A DNA stretch of 64,000 nt. Source: Phyllostachys edulis (lineage: Eukaryota; Streptophyta; Magnoliopsida; Poales; Poaceae). How positions within the stretch are numbered: the first letter of the stretch is position 1; every line of letters starts with the position of its first letter. The notes below the pieces were generated by a model. The model saw only the letters and a program-made list of their open reading frames with translations, was not told the DNA's origin and did no database searches. The DNA is taken from assembly GCA_036346405.1 (NCBI GenBank), contig CM070550.1, forward strand, positions 10,388,115 through 10,452,114, written 5' to 3'. Shown here in pieces: positions 11,001 to 21,903 of this stretch. Made by a program: the position numbers and the translations under genes.

Positions 11001-11865
11001 ACTGTAATATTTGTGTACTATGGGTAAAGTTGTACACCTCTACAGAGTGTAAATCTATTTAAATAGTCGTGCTCGCGGTCATGAGCGTGCTTAGTGCGGA
11101 CGACTTTAGTGTTGATTTTCGCAAAAACTGTCTTATTGGAAAAAAAAACATGGGCAATGAATTGTGGGTTTTTTATTTGAGTTAACTGCCACGTTATGGC
11201 TGAACATGAAATATTGCTCGTAGCTGAGTAGGGTTGCGAGTTGTAGTTGTTGTTATTATTGTTAATTCATTCAATTACTTACTTACTGTCCTATATTTAT
11301 TTAACTGCCCTTTTTAAAATTTCGTTGCTAATTACTATGTGTGGTTACTACAAATAAAACTGGCTTAAAGCAAAATAACTTGTAGAGTAGAGCTTCGTCC
11401 TTTGATAACCTTGTATTTATATAAATTTTGCTATACACTACAAGTCTTGCTGGGTACACATTGTACTCAATTTTGCCAATATTGTTGTTCAAAGTTCGAA
11501 GATGAGCCAACACCCGACGACACGTTCTTCGCACCCGGCACCGGTCGGTTCGGTGACGGGTCTACCTAGGCATTGTTCCTTGTCGGTTGCCTGAGGGATC
11601 GGATGGGCATACTGCTGGATTTTGTCTACTTTTATTACTTCTTCCGCTGCTTCTTTACTCTATTAATAACTGCTTTTATTTGGCCGGTCGGCCGTTGATG
11701 TAATAACTTGTAATAGCTTAAGTTAAGTACCCTTTCTTTACTTTTATATGTGATTGTATGGATGTAAATGCCAAATATTGTGAATATGTGTACTAGCCAC
11801 TGATCATGGGACTAGTATAGTATACACATAGGGTCTTCAGGTATTCCACGTCCAGGGGTCTGACA
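8008..11865 (+). mobile_element. Solo LTR, 3.86 kb, of a large gypsy-type element
   Basis: It begins TGTAACATCCCAAAAAT, ends CCAGGGGTCTGACA, and is flanked by perfect GTTTG duplications (8003-8007, 11866-11870). A TATA box (GGCTATAAAAGG) at 8781-8792 separates a ~0.77-kb U3 from ~3 kb of R/U5. No internal coding region or second LTR lies inside, so it is best read as a solo LTR left after LTR-LTR recombination. Proline/serine-rich frames at 8530-9380 are open only because the region is C-rich. The TGTAACATCC start and GGGGTCTNACA end recur in the element at 56515-61808. Confidence 0.8.
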
Positions 11866-12568
11866 GTTTGAGAGAGATGGATTGAGAAATTATGTACTCA
11901 AGTGTGAGCTTTTGTTCTTCATGGTGGAGTGACTGTAAATCTATAATATCTCTAATCAATCCAATCAAGACTGCCCTAAAGATGAGTTCTATCTTGTTCT
12001 TGTTCTTTTTTTTATGATTTTAGAGTTTTTGTCTTGGAAGGGTTTTGGCTGTATTTTTGTTGTGATCTAGCTTGCTATAATTTGTGAAAATTGATCTGGG
12101 GTTATCTTGATCATCTTCCACCCACGAGTAAGCGCATGGCTCTAGTTTTGGTTTTCCTTGTTTTTTTTACCTTATCTAAGAAATTCATGGAACCTTGGCT
12201 TCGATCGTCCTGTTCATCAATTGGAATAAATTTATAACCTTCTTAATGATCTATGTTTGAAATCTCATGGGATTTGAGTCTCAGAATCAAAAGTTAGGAA
12301 TTTTGGTGATCTCTTTAGGTTGTTGTCCCTGTAGCCAGTGGTTAGATCGCTCCTCCAAGCAGTCAGACTAGCAACGGTAGTCAAACCGATCGTGGGACTT
12401 TGACCTCAGGGTTTGTTGGTTTCAATACAAGACTTTCGTTGTGTTCTTGTAATTTGGATCTTCATAGCTTTCATAGCTATTGAAGTGATAAAGAAGTTGA
12501 ATACCGTAGGTGGTGAAAAATATATGTGCTCCTATTCACCGCCTCTAGTCGCTTAATCTGGTCCAACA

Positions 12569-12862
12569 CTTAATTTGCAATTAAGTAATTTTTCTTGTAT
12601 CTGAAGCTAGATGGAATGGGGCTTGTGATGGAAAAGTATCAGGGTGTATGAAAATAAAGGCAAGCAAAAGGAGGGATGGGCTTAAGAGGAATAGAATCAA
12701 GAACTAGAGTGAAGCTGGCATTGTCTCTATAAATAAAACTGCTCTCTTGAAGAATCTTTCCTAGTTTTTTATGCCCTCCTGATAATTTTTTCCTTGAAAA
12801 TTCTGGAAGTTTTCTCTGCCTTCTGATAATAAAGGTGCAACCTGATTACAGCTTGCCCCCTA
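12569..12862. other. Intergenic spacer
   Basis: About 300 bases of AT-rich DNA between the old LTR and the Mutator-like element. I see no gene, RNA or repeat structure in it. Confidence 0.5.
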
Positions 12863-12871
12863 TATTATATA

Positions 12872-14291
12872 GGAATAAGTCCATATTATACCCCTGAACT
12901 TTGGCGAGAGTCCAAAAAATACCCTGAACTACAAAACCATTCAGTTTACACCCTCGAACTGCTAATACCAAATCACCTAACCCCCTCGGGCCGAAATCAC
13001 CCGGTTTATCGCCTATGTGGCATCACTAATTGGTGGAGGCCCACTGGTCAGACACAAATGAGAGAGTGTGTGTGTCTTCCTCATTATTCTTCTTCTCTCC
13101 CCATTGCTTGCTCCCTCGGCCTCCTCCTCCCTCCAGCCGGCCTCCCCTCATGGCGCCGCCCCGCCGTCGTTGGCTCCCTGCCGCTAGCCCGCCGCCGCCT
13201 ACGCCGCATTGGCCTCAACGTGCCCCTCCTCCCAGCGTCGACGTGCCCACACCCTCCTCGCGGCCATGCCTCCTCCCACAGCCTACATGGCCACGCCTCC
13301 AGCGCCCGCGACGACGCGTCTCCTCCTCCCATCGCCAGACGGCCACGCCTCCTCCAGCGCCATACTGCCTACGTCTCCTCCCGGCGACGCCCACACCTCC
13401 TCCCTCGAGCTCCTAGATCCGCTGACGAGCTCCAGATCCCGGATCCGCCATCGAAGGCCGCCCAGCAAATTTCGTCACGGATCCGATGACTCGCTCCTAG
13501 ATCCATCGCCGATCAGGTGCCCTCGCTTCCCGGATCCATCACCGACCGTCCGCCCTGGCTCGCGCCCGGTTGGCCCCTATGCACCATGGCGCCACCCTCT
13601 TGCTCTCGGCCGGTGCCTCCTCGCCGTTCCTTGCCCACGGCGCCGCTTATCCCCGCCGCTAAGGCGCCGAGCTCGCTATGCGCTTCCGGAGCAGGCCAGC
13701 GCTCATCACCGCGCGCCGCCTGTGAGTCAAGGTCTTCCGCTGTGCGCCTTCTCCAAGCCGCCAGACCTTGGCGAGTCCTCGCCAGGTGCACCGCAACACG
13801 GCCTACTTCCGTTGCTCTTCACCGACGCCGGTTGAACATCGCTTGTCGATCATGATCGGGGCCGCCCTCGTCGGCCAAGCGCCGCGCGCCAGTCCACCGA
13901 CGACTTTGTTCTTGACCGAGTAGGAGGCCTCCAAGAACGGGTCGTGGTCACCGGCATGAGCGCCGCCGCCCATCTTGCCCACCTACGTTCGCATCGGTTG
14001 ATTGCGTAGCCTAGCGTGGTATGATGGTTCCCAAATGTAATATTTGTGCAACTATCTTGGTGTTTTTGTTTGCAGTTGGCTGTGATTACTTGACCTAGCT
14101 AAAAGTTATTGTGATTCAGATGCCACTTAAGCCAAAACTAGTGACGTGGCTGCCAACATGTCCAAAACAACCAATGAAACCAGTGTAGGGTGTAACTTGA
14201 TCTGGTATTAGCAGTTCGAGGGTGTAAACTGAACGGATTTGTAATTCATAATGTTTTTTGGATTCTCGCCAAAATTCAAGGGACTTATTCC
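12872..14291 (+). mobile_element. Mutator-like element with GC-rich cargo (Pack-MULE candidate)
   Basis: Two inverted repeats of about 105-110 bases bound the unit: 12872-12985 and, reversed, 14178-14291. Both start GGAATAAGTCC and share blocks such as TTTGGCGAGA and CAGTTTACACCCTCGAACTG. The 9-bp direct repeat TATTATATA lies immediately outside (12863-12871, 14292-14300), the duplication length expected for Mutator. No transposase is present, so it is non-autonomous. The interior (about 13030-13990) is far richer in GC than the flanks, as in rice Pack-MULEs that carry gene fragments. The AT-rich duplication could be coincidence, but the long TIRs make the call firm. Confidence 0.8.
13030..13990 (+). 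other. GC-rich cargo of the Mutator-like element, origin unknown
   Basis: Several overlapping frames are open on both strands, the longest 208 codons at 13209-13835. The compositions are Pro/Ser/Arg-rich with no recognisable domain, and overlapping openness in all frames is expected from base composition. The segment may be one or more captured host exons. I cannot name a donor and do not claim a functional protein. Confidence 0.4.
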
Positions 14292-14300
14292 TATTATATA

Positions 14301-14660
14301 TATATCAAACTGAAAAAACTAAACCGTCAAATTGGCACTTAGTCAAATTAGATATTAGATTGCAAATTGCCCCTGAGAACTCGCAAAACACACTCCAAAT
14401 TCTTAACATCACCCGTTTGACATCAACTAAAGCTAGCCAGTAACAGACATGTTCGGATGCTAGGGAATATCTCTCTATTGATTGGGCTTCAGTTTCCAGG
14501 AACCCGGACATGGCCTCGATGTAAACAAAAAGGTTCTATTTTGGGCAATGAAAGGGGTTATTTGTAATCATAACATTGAGGTCTGAGCGAGTACTTTTGC
14601 TCTCTGGTACAATCACAAACACAAACAAAATCCAACGCATCAAATCCTTCCCTTATTACA
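14301..14660. other. Spacer and presumed 3' UTR of the following minus-strand gene
   Basis: AT-rich sequence without coding signal. The part near 14600-14785 is probably the 3' UTR of the gene at 14786-15409, transcribed leftward. Confidence 0.4.
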
Positions 14661-14785
14661 ACCAAAACTAAGTAGCCAACATCAAAATTCGCAGAACAAA
14701 TAGTTCTGCACGAACGAACAGCGCGCTCCACCCAGAAAGAACAACGCCAAGAAGGCCATGTGATTCCTTGCCTCTCCTCTCCTGG

Positions 14786-15409
14786 CTAATTACTGCAGAG
14801 CAAGAACCTCGTGAGCACGAGGACGCCGCAGGCGGCGCCGAAGAGCGCGAAGACGGAGAGGTCCCTGGCCGGCCACCGCCTGGCAGGCCTCTCGCCGCCC
14901 TTGGCCTCGACGCGGAGGCTCTTGGCCCGTCGCAGGGCGTCCACCTCCTTGAGCAGGTCGAACTCGAGCCCCTTGCGCCTGAGCTCGGCAACGCACTTGC
15001 CGAGCAGCACGGCGTCCTCCCTCTCCCGCGCGAGAAGCCGCTCCAGGACGGCCTCCGTGTCCACCTTGTACCGCAGCGCCCAGAGCATGGCCAGCGACGA
15101 CAGCAACGACACGAGGCAGGGGATCCAGGAGCGCCGGCACGCGGCAGCGGAGGAGGAGGCGGACGATTCGGAGCCGGAGGAGCAGGAGAAGAGGACGAGA
15201 ACGGAAGCGGCGTGGAAGGCGAAGAAGGCGCAGTAGAGGAAGGCGATCTCCTTGCGTGCGCCGTCGAGGCGCTCCTCCCGCAGCGCGACGCGGCGGGCGA
15301 GGAGGTCCTCCTCCTTGAGCCACTGCTTGAGCAGCAGCCGGTGCGTCCCGCTCGCCGCGATCTGGCTCAGCGGGTGCTGCCCCACGGCGACGAGAGCGGC
15401 GTCGGCCAT
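14786..15409 (-). CDS. Three-TM, coiled-coil membrane protein of unknown function, 207 aa
   Basis: The frame is open further upstream, but the ATG at 15409 (MADAALVAVG) is preferred. Residues before it are low-complexity Pro/Thr, and protein-like sequence starts only there. Layout: residues 1-50 hydrophilic with a charged helix (KQWLKEEDLLARRVALREE); TM1 about 55-77; TM2 about 94-113; a long charged helical region 115-165 with a coiled-coil look (AVLERLLAREREDAVLLGK); and a final TM about 185-204 ending LLCSN. It is intronless and very GC-rich, as in grass genes. I recall no characterised family with this layout. An ER or other endomembrane protein is likely but unproven. Confidence 0.7.
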   Translation of the reverse strand: MADAALVAVGQHPLSQIAASGTHRLLLKQWLKEEDLLARRVALREERLDGARKEIAFLYCAFFAFHAASVLVLFSCSSGSESSASSSAAACRRSWIPCLVSLLSSLAMLWALRYKVDTEAVLERLLAREREDAVLLGKCVAELRRKGLEFDLLKEVDALRRAKSLRVEAKGGERPARRWPARDLSVFALFGAACGVLVLTRFLLCSN

Positions 15410-15609
15410 GGACCCTTGATTCTTTTTCTTGGCTTCACGAGGGCCTCGTTGCGGTGGTTGCATCGGTGACTCGGCGTTTGGGCTGGGTTTTGAAGGGGAT
15501 TTTGGATGGATTCCAGGAGGAGGGGTGGTGGTGGTAACGGTCGGGGAGTGCGCGTGGCTTCCTAAAAGGTTTGGAAAAAGCGGGTGCGCACCTAGGCGAC
15601 GCAACGGTC

Positions 15610-16385
15610 GGCATCCTCGGCGCGGGCGCGGCCTAGCGGTGTGGTATCATTCGGTTCGGCGGTGGGTGCACGCGTCCCGGGCAAATTGGCTAAACACGCG
15701 CGCGCCGCGCGGCAATTTCGGCCCTCTAGTTGGGGTCGGCCCGGCGAGCTAACCAAACCGCCGGCCCATTATGTTGCACCTCTCTCTCTCAAAAAACAAA
15801 TAACAAATTTGTGTTGCGTGATTTCGTGCTATAAATGCTCACAGCTGAACTCCCTCTGAGCATCCGATCTGGCATTGATCTGCTATTTATGACCTCGCCA
15901 TGTGCAGATGATCGATCCTCTTCGTGTAGAGCTAATTTATGTCGTCTACATATCTCTTCTTTGTTACTCCCTTTAGTTAAAAAAAGAGTCATTTTTTATA
16001 TCAATATGATTCTCAAAATACAGCTTTAACCACTAATTACTATTATAATATATTTGTAAAACAAGTAAGACTATAATATTATAAAAATACTTTCACTGTT
16101 GGTCGAGCGTATCAAAGCACAAAAGCCACTGAATATGATCGCTCGTCCAAACCCAATCCGTTTCTTCCCCTGTTGAAATTCCCAATGGACTCGATCGTGG
16201 GCGATGCAAATGCGACGTGTATGTCATCAACTCACGGCGTCGGGAAAGCATCTTCAGGAAATGGGCCACCTCCGCTTTTCCCGCCGACATTGCTGCTCAG
16301 CGATATACCACGAGTTCCGATGTGGGCCAAGGGGTATATACTGATTCCAGTATAAAGGGTATATTATACATAGCTATTGTCTATA
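15610..16385. other. Intergenic region left of the gypsy element
   Basis: Begins GC-rich, as the likely promoter of the minus-strand gene at 15409, then becomes AT-rich. A stretch at about 15966-16090 (TACTCCCTTTAGTTAAAAAAAGAGTC...) resembles the TA-CTCCCT start of Stowaway-type MITEs, but I find no matching second end. No gene is evident. Confidence 0.4.
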
Positions 16386-16390
16386 GCAAC

Positions 16391-17017
16391 TGTCGTGATA
16401 TAAAAAGGACCAGACAATGAATGAAATGGGAGACCCTTGGCTTCAGAGCGAGGGGCCGAGGGTCTCGAGTGTGGGAGTTCGGACTAGAAATGCACTTGCA
16501 TCTATTCCCAGAAATTGTCCCCCCTTACATGGTGAAGGAGGAGGGCTATTTATAGCATTTCCTGCTTGGTACATGAAATTACACTTGTATCCATAGGGAA
16601 GTACATTGAACATAAGAGGTAACAGGGGAGTTTTCAAGCCTAGATGTAGGTCTGGGCGCACGGTAGTCCTCCCTGGACCTGGCCTACTCGGGTTGTGGAC
16701 CCGATCTACCTCCGCTGCGCCCTTGTTGGAGGTGATGAGGCCCCTTCGAAGCCTCCCCTCGGAGGGGCATGCCGACCCCCCCTCGGGGGTGTCTTTGCTC
16801 CTGCCTCCTGGGACCTCGGGGGCCCCCTCGGAGGCTTCGGGGACACCTTCCCGGGTTGCCTCCGCCTTCGCCCTCGGAGCCTCCGGGAGCGTCTCCGGGG
16901 CCCTCGGGGTCTGTCCGGAGGCCCTTCGTCATGATCTCCTGCAGGGTCCCCCGAAACGTCGCAGGTCCTTCGGGAATGTCGACTGTGCCGTGGGGCCGGT
17001 GGGCGGCCCCTACGACA
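16391..17017 (-). repeat. 3' LTR of the gypsy element
   Basis: It matches 30804-31408 throughout, with indels in the GC-rich half. On the minus strand it starts TGTCGTAGGGGCC and ends ...ATCACGACA. The TATA box (GCTATAAATAG) is at about 16547-16557 on the minus strand. No convincing polypurine tract is visible just right of 17017. Confidence 0.9.
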
Positions 17018-17361
17018 AGCACCTCGCGGTCGAGGTCCTGTTTCGCAATGGCTGAAACCGCGCCGTTATCCCGAAGGGTCTAGGCACACCGTCCCCTCGG
17101 GCTTGGCGAAGCGCGATTTGGAAATGTTGGCGAAGGTCTTGTGCTGGTGGAATCTCCGATGTCCTGGGTTGTCGTGCGCCATAATGGCGCCAGTTGCGCC
17201 GCCATGCTACTCTCGAGCCCCTGCGTGCCTGTTGGGATTGCCCGCGGCGACTCCTCGGGTTGTGTCGCCATAAATGACAAGTCACAGATTGTTGAGGGTG
17301 CACGTGGCGGGTCTTGAAGGAGCAGCAGGCACCTCGAATCCCACCCGTGAATCTCGCCAGC

Positions 17362-17370
17362 CTATAAATA
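17362..17370 (+). promoter_or_regulatory. TATA box of the antisense gene inside the gypsy element
   Basis: CTATAAATA lies 88 bases upstream of the ATG at 17458, on the strand opposite to gag-pol. It is followed by a C-rich leader (CACCCCCAGTAACCACCCC). This is a complete plant-type core promoter independent of the LTR promoters. Confidence 0.6.
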
Positions 17371-17457
17371 TGTGGCACCCCCAGTAACCACCCCACCGCT
17401 ATTTTCTCCTTGTTAGTAAATCGTCTGCAGGCCGCTTTGTCCACTGTGGTCTTGATC

Positions 17458-19891
17458 ATGGCGAAGGGTGGTAGGGATGGTGCCGGGGAGGTGTCGTATA
17501 CAAGCAAACTGGGGAGGTCTCTAGTAACCAACCTCATCCTCGGCACCCTTGTTGACGAGGGCAAGCTGGAGAGTCTAGAGAAAGTCCGCGCGCCCGGAGC
17601 GGAAACTACTCCAACTCCCCGAGGCGATGAAGCGGTGGTCTTCGTCGCGTTCTTCGACGCGGGCCTCCGCTTCCCGTGCGTTGCCCTTGTGAAGGACGTG
17701 CTTCGGCTATACGGGGTGGAATTGGCGCAGCTGACGCTGAATTCCGTCGTCAAGTTGGGAGTGTTTGAGTGGATGTTTGCAGTCGGTTTGCGGCGGTCGA
17801 GGGGCGCATCGCTCGCCTTACCGCACGACTACCACGCCAACCGAAGAAGAAAAAGACCAGTGGCGAGACGCTGAACTTTGGCAGCGTGAACTTCCAGCCG
17901 CGAGCCTAGTGCTCGATGTATCTGCCCACTCCGGCGGCACGGAACCGCTGGGATACGGACTGGACGCGTCGGTGGTTTTACCACAAGTCGCTAGCAGAGG
18001 ATGGTTTGCAGTCGCGGGGTGGTCCGATAAGACTTGTCGCCAGTTCCGAAGTCGATCATACCGCGCGGGAGGAGTCCCTTCTCCAGCTTTTGCTAGACGT
18101 GACGAAGCGGTTCTCGACTCGGGATCTGGTGGAAGAATTCTGCGCCTTCGGGATCTGGCCCTTGGCGCAGGACTGGAGCGTGGAGATCGCAGCGGCAAAG
18201 TCTGCGCGGCCGACCCTGATCGTGAAGGGGCGCGAAGGTACGGATTCCCCACGTCCCCCCTTGTTTTGCCGTGTCGCACCGCGCCTTTTATTTTCACGCG
18301 GCGCGTGACTTTTTGTGCTTGTGGCGTGTCTTCGCAGTTGTTGCTATCAGCGAGGCGGCTCGCGCGGCAGAGGTGCTGCTGGGGCCGTATACCGCGAAGA
18401 GCATTCGAAGCGCGTCACGGTGGTGTGTGACTGTCGGCTCAACCGGGCGTACGGCCCGTCCGTTCGCCTTTCCGAACGTCTTGGACGGATGCGGGAAGAG
18501 GAAGCAGCGCCATCGAGGCCGCCGGGCGTGCCCACTTCCGCGGCCTTGCTTGTGGTCCTTGTGAGGCGCGTGGCTCCTCCGAGGGTGCGAAAGCGCGGAT
18601 CGTCCCGCCAAACAGCGGCGGTGGTCCAAACGCTGGGTCCTCGAGCTCGCACGGCTCTCTGTCAGGCGAACATAGTGGCTTCTACCGGTGATGACGCTGC
18701 TTCGGAAGGTGCCGTTGTTACGGAGGAGCCTGTCGCTCCACGGTCGCCACAAGGTATGAGCGCCAGTCCGTTATCGTGGTTGTTGCCGTGCTAACACTCG
18801 TCTTGGCGTCGCAGGCGAAGCGATCTTGAGCGGGTTGGCGAAGGAGAGCCCGTATGTGATGGGGGCGACGCGTCGAAGGGGCCGCCACGGTTACAGGGGG
18901 TCCGGGGCTCATGACGCGACTCTCTGACTATGGCGCGGACGGACGTGGACCTGCCCGGTCGCGAAGACTTCGCCGTTAGTCCGGGTGTTGCGAAGGTATG
19001 CGAGGCGGTGGGGAACTTTGCTCACTCGCCGCTCCTGTCTGGCCTCTTCAAGAAGATGGCTATAAGGGATATGATCGAGAGCGTGGAGGCGAACGCTATG
19101 AAGGTTTGGCTCTTTCCCACAACTTCGGTGTTCTTTTGTTATTACCATGGGCCCATCACCGAGGCGTTATGTGCGCGCAGACAATGATGCTCGCACGGGT
19201 GCTGGATGATGATGTCGCCCGGTGCTTTGGCAAAATCCAGCAAGAGGTCGAAAAGGAGCACTTGAAGAACGAGGCCCTTAGCGGCAAGTGCGACTCCCTC
19301 GAGGTGAGGGTAAAGACTTTGGAAGAGCAAGTGTCCGGGCTCCGGTCCGAGCTGGAGGCCTCGCGAAAGGCGCGGGCGTTGATCGAGGAGGAAATGGCAG
19401 TGGAGCGCGAGCTGTCGGAGACTATGGGGCATACTTCGAGTCAGCCGGTGATGCTTTGGAGGATGCCGTGTGGCTTGGTGCAATACCTTCGCAAGGACTC
19501 ACCGTCCCGCTGAGACGGACATCACCTTCGCGAGACTGAAGAACATCGCAAGGGCGATCGTGCTCGCGCCCACTCGACGGAGACCATCTTGTGGCTGGCG
19601 GCTCGGTGCGAGACCCTAGCTTCCCTGAACAAGGCGGGGTGTGCGCATATAGATGCACTTGCCACCCGCTCAGTTGTGGCCATGGGCGAGGAGTTGGCGA
19701 GTGTGGAACGTCGGACGCGCAGGGCCAGCAAGGTCCTTCTGGAGGACTACTGGGCATTGCGCGGACACAAAGATGCGACCAAGTCCTTCCAAGACATGCA
19801 GGCGAGGAAGGCCAAAGGGAAGTCTCCGCTGGTAGAAGCAGCCGAGGTCGACGAGGCGGCAAGCTGGGTCCTCCGCGGTGACAAGGTGTGA
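17458..19891 (+). pseudogene. Spliced antisense gene of a gypsy element (putative gypsy-type transposon family), frameshifted
   Basis: Starting MAKGGRDGAG at 17458, the protein contains FFDAGLRFPCVALV and LRLYGVELAQLT. I associate these with the plant-specific 'putative gypsy type transposon' family (PF04195 as I recall it). The first exon shifts frame near 17780-17915, then continues as RRWFYHKSLAEDGLQ to a donor at 18237/18238. Further apparent exons are 18338-18753, 18815-19103 and 19181 onward, all with GT-AG borders. The last ones encode a coiled coil (VKTLEEQVSGLRSELEASRK), and the gene ends LRGDKV at 19891. A role in nucleic-acid or Gag-like binding is only a guess. The strand is opposite to gag-pol, and the TATA box is its own. 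Frameshifts make this copy non-functional. Confidence 0.65.
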
Positions 19892-20700
19892 CCCTCAGCT
19901 TGCGGAGCGCTCAAAACTCTCAATGTAGCGAGTGTTCGTGGATTGTAGTTTGGTCGCCGGTTTCGCTTGCTTTTGGACTTTTTGGGGAGGCGAAAAACAC
20001 TTTTTGTCGCGGCTTTTCCTCATGTAATGATATGTTGACGTTAAATGAGAAAACCTTTTGGCTTGGCCGTGTGACTTTATCCCTGCCTGGGTTTGTTGTC
20101 TTAAGTCGCACGTTGTGGTCTGTACAGGGGGAGCGATGCTTGTTTAAGTGTGCGGCCGGGAGGGGCCCTCGACCGCCCATGGGGCGGCGGTTCGTGACTA
20201 TGGCTGCGACACGTCCTCCGAAGGAGGAGTGCACGGTTCTGCAGAAGTGGCCTTTGAGGATTTGCTACGGAATAAAGATTCGCCACTTGCGTGGCAGCGA
20301 TGGAAAAAGGCCAATCGGAGCGGCTCCATGAAGACATTCTTCCGCCTTCGAGCGCGGGAAGCCGCGAGAGTACGGGAAGAGGTACGGGCTTTCTGGGAGC
20401 GCCGGGGGACCATCATCGCACCAATGGTGCCCTCGGCGTCCGCAGAGTCTTCTACGAGCTCGTCGGACACTCCTGAGGATGCGGTTGTCTTGAAGCGATG
20501 GTCGATCTAGTTCTTGCACCGAGCATCGACGAGGAGCCGGTTAGGCGGCGATAGGGAGGAGTGGGACTTCGTCTTCAAGATGCTCGGCGTTTAGCGCTGC
20601 AAGTTGTGTACGAGTAATTTGTGCTTATATCTTTTTTCGCGTGGTACCCCCATTGTAACGTTATGAAGTGTGTACTATGTTGAGCTTTTAATAAAAGCGG
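19892..20700 (+). other. 3' region of the antisense gene with a further open segment
   Basis: After the stop at 19891 comes UTR-like sequence. A separate open segment follows at about 20148-20510 (RNKDSPLAWQRWKKANRSG... ending LKRWSI). AATAAA occurs at about 20690, a possible poly(A) signal for the antisense transcript. Whether the open segment is another exon, a second small gene or chance cannot be settled from the sequence. Confidence 0.35.
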
Positions 20701-20776
20701 TGTGATTGTATCGTGCCACCTTCGTCGTCTTGTCTGGGTGGGTCTCGCCGTCCCTCTTCTTTTGTGGACATCGCTC

Positions 20777-21902
20777 GGGGGCTGTAACATTTCCGATTCG
20801 GGGGGGTGGGCGAAGCCTCGCGCCGTCCCCCATCTTCTTTAGATAGGGCTTCGAGGAGCCCTAACATTTTTTGATTCGGGGGAGGCGAAGCTTCGCGCCG
20901 TCCCCGATGTTTTTTAGATAGGGCTCCTGGGCGCCCTAACATTTTTTGATTCGGGGGAGGCGAAGCCTCGCGCCGTCCCCCATCTTTTTAGATAGGGCTC
21001 CTGGGCGCCCTAACATTTTTTGATTCGAGGGAGGCGAAGCCTCGCGCCGTCCCCCATCTTTTTTAAATAGGGCTCCTGGGAGCCCTAACATTTGATTCGG
21101 GAGGCGGCCTCGCGCCCGTCCCCATGTTTTTAGATAGGGCTCCTGGGAGCCCTAACATTTTTTGATTCGGGGGAGGCGAAGCCTCGCGCCGTCCCCCATC
21201 TTTTTTAGATAGGGCTCCTGGGAGCCCTAACATTTTTTGATTCGGGGGAGGCGAAGCCTCGCGCCGTCCCCCATCTTTCTTAGATAGGGCTTCGAGGAGC
21301 CCTAGCAATTTTTGATTCGGGGGAGGCGAAGCCTCGCGCCGTCCCCCATGTTTTTTAAATAGGGCTCTTGGGAGCCCTAACATTTTTTGATTCGGGGAAG
21401 GCGAAGCCTCGCGCCGTCCCCCATCTTTTTTAGATAGGGCTCCTGGGAGCCCTAACATTTTTTGATTCGGGGGAGGCGAAGCCTCGCGCCGTCCCCCATC
21501 TTTTTTAGATAGGGCTCCGAGGAGCCCTAACATTTTTTGATTCGAGGGAGGCGAAGCCTCACGCCGTCCCCCATCTTTTTTAGATAGGGCTCCGAGGAGC
21601 CCTAACATTTTTTGATTCGGGAGGCGAGCCTCGCCGCCCCCCCATCTTTTTAGATAGGGCCCGAGGAGCCCTAACATTTTTGATTCGGGAGGCGGCCTCG
21701 CGCCGTCCCCATGTTTTTTAAATAAGGCCCCGGGAGCCCTAACATTTTTATCCTGGGAGGAGAAGCCTCGCGCCGTCCCCCATCTTTTTTAGATAGGGCT
21801 CCAAGGAGCCCTAACATTTTTGATTCGGGGGAGGCGAAGCCTCGCGCCGTCCCCGATGTTTTTTAGATAGGGCTCCTGGGAGCCCTAACATTTTTTTGAT
21901 TC
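20777..21902 (-). repeat. 75-bp tandem array, about 16 units, with two hairpins per unit
   Basis: Units are spaced 75 bases where intact (for example 21207, 21282, 21357, 21432, 21507, 21582 mark the same AGATAGGGCT site) and 67-74 where damaged. Each holds the palindrome GGGCTCCTGGGAGCCC and the hairpin GAGGCGAAGCCTC. Since 75 is a multiple of three, the sense (minus) strand stays open for up to 204 codons (21063-21677), giving a 25-residue repeat containing LGALSKKDGGRREASPPPNQ. It lies between pol and the antisense gene. Confidence 0.9.
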
Positions 21903-21903
21903 G

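Larger units (their letters stand above)
6804..12568 (+). mobile_element. Probable old LTR (about 1.9 kb) split by a nested solo LTR
   Basis: The left part 6804-8007 and right part 11866-12568 read as one LTR if the inserted 8008-11865 is removed. The left end begins TGTGTTGAATAATTG. There is a TATA box at 7913-7920 (CTATAAAAGAGG) and a transcript-leader-like stretch follows. The right part ends CCTATTCACCGCCTCTAGTC...GTCCAACA, the phrasing common at plant LTR 3' ends. Flanks are CTTAG (6799-6803) and CTTAA (12569-12573), an imperfect 5-bp duplication. A (GAA)n run occupies 7755-7796. No genes are visible. Boundaries are less certain than for the nested element. Confidence 0.5.

Noticed and set aside
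13030..13855. Pro/Arg-rich proteins as a real gene
   Set aside because: Several frames on both strands are open at once, as expected from GC content; described only as transposon cargo.
16606..17083. Gly/Pro-rich frames on both strands
   Set aside because: Entirely within an LTR; the homologous LTR at 30804-31408 does not preserve the frames.
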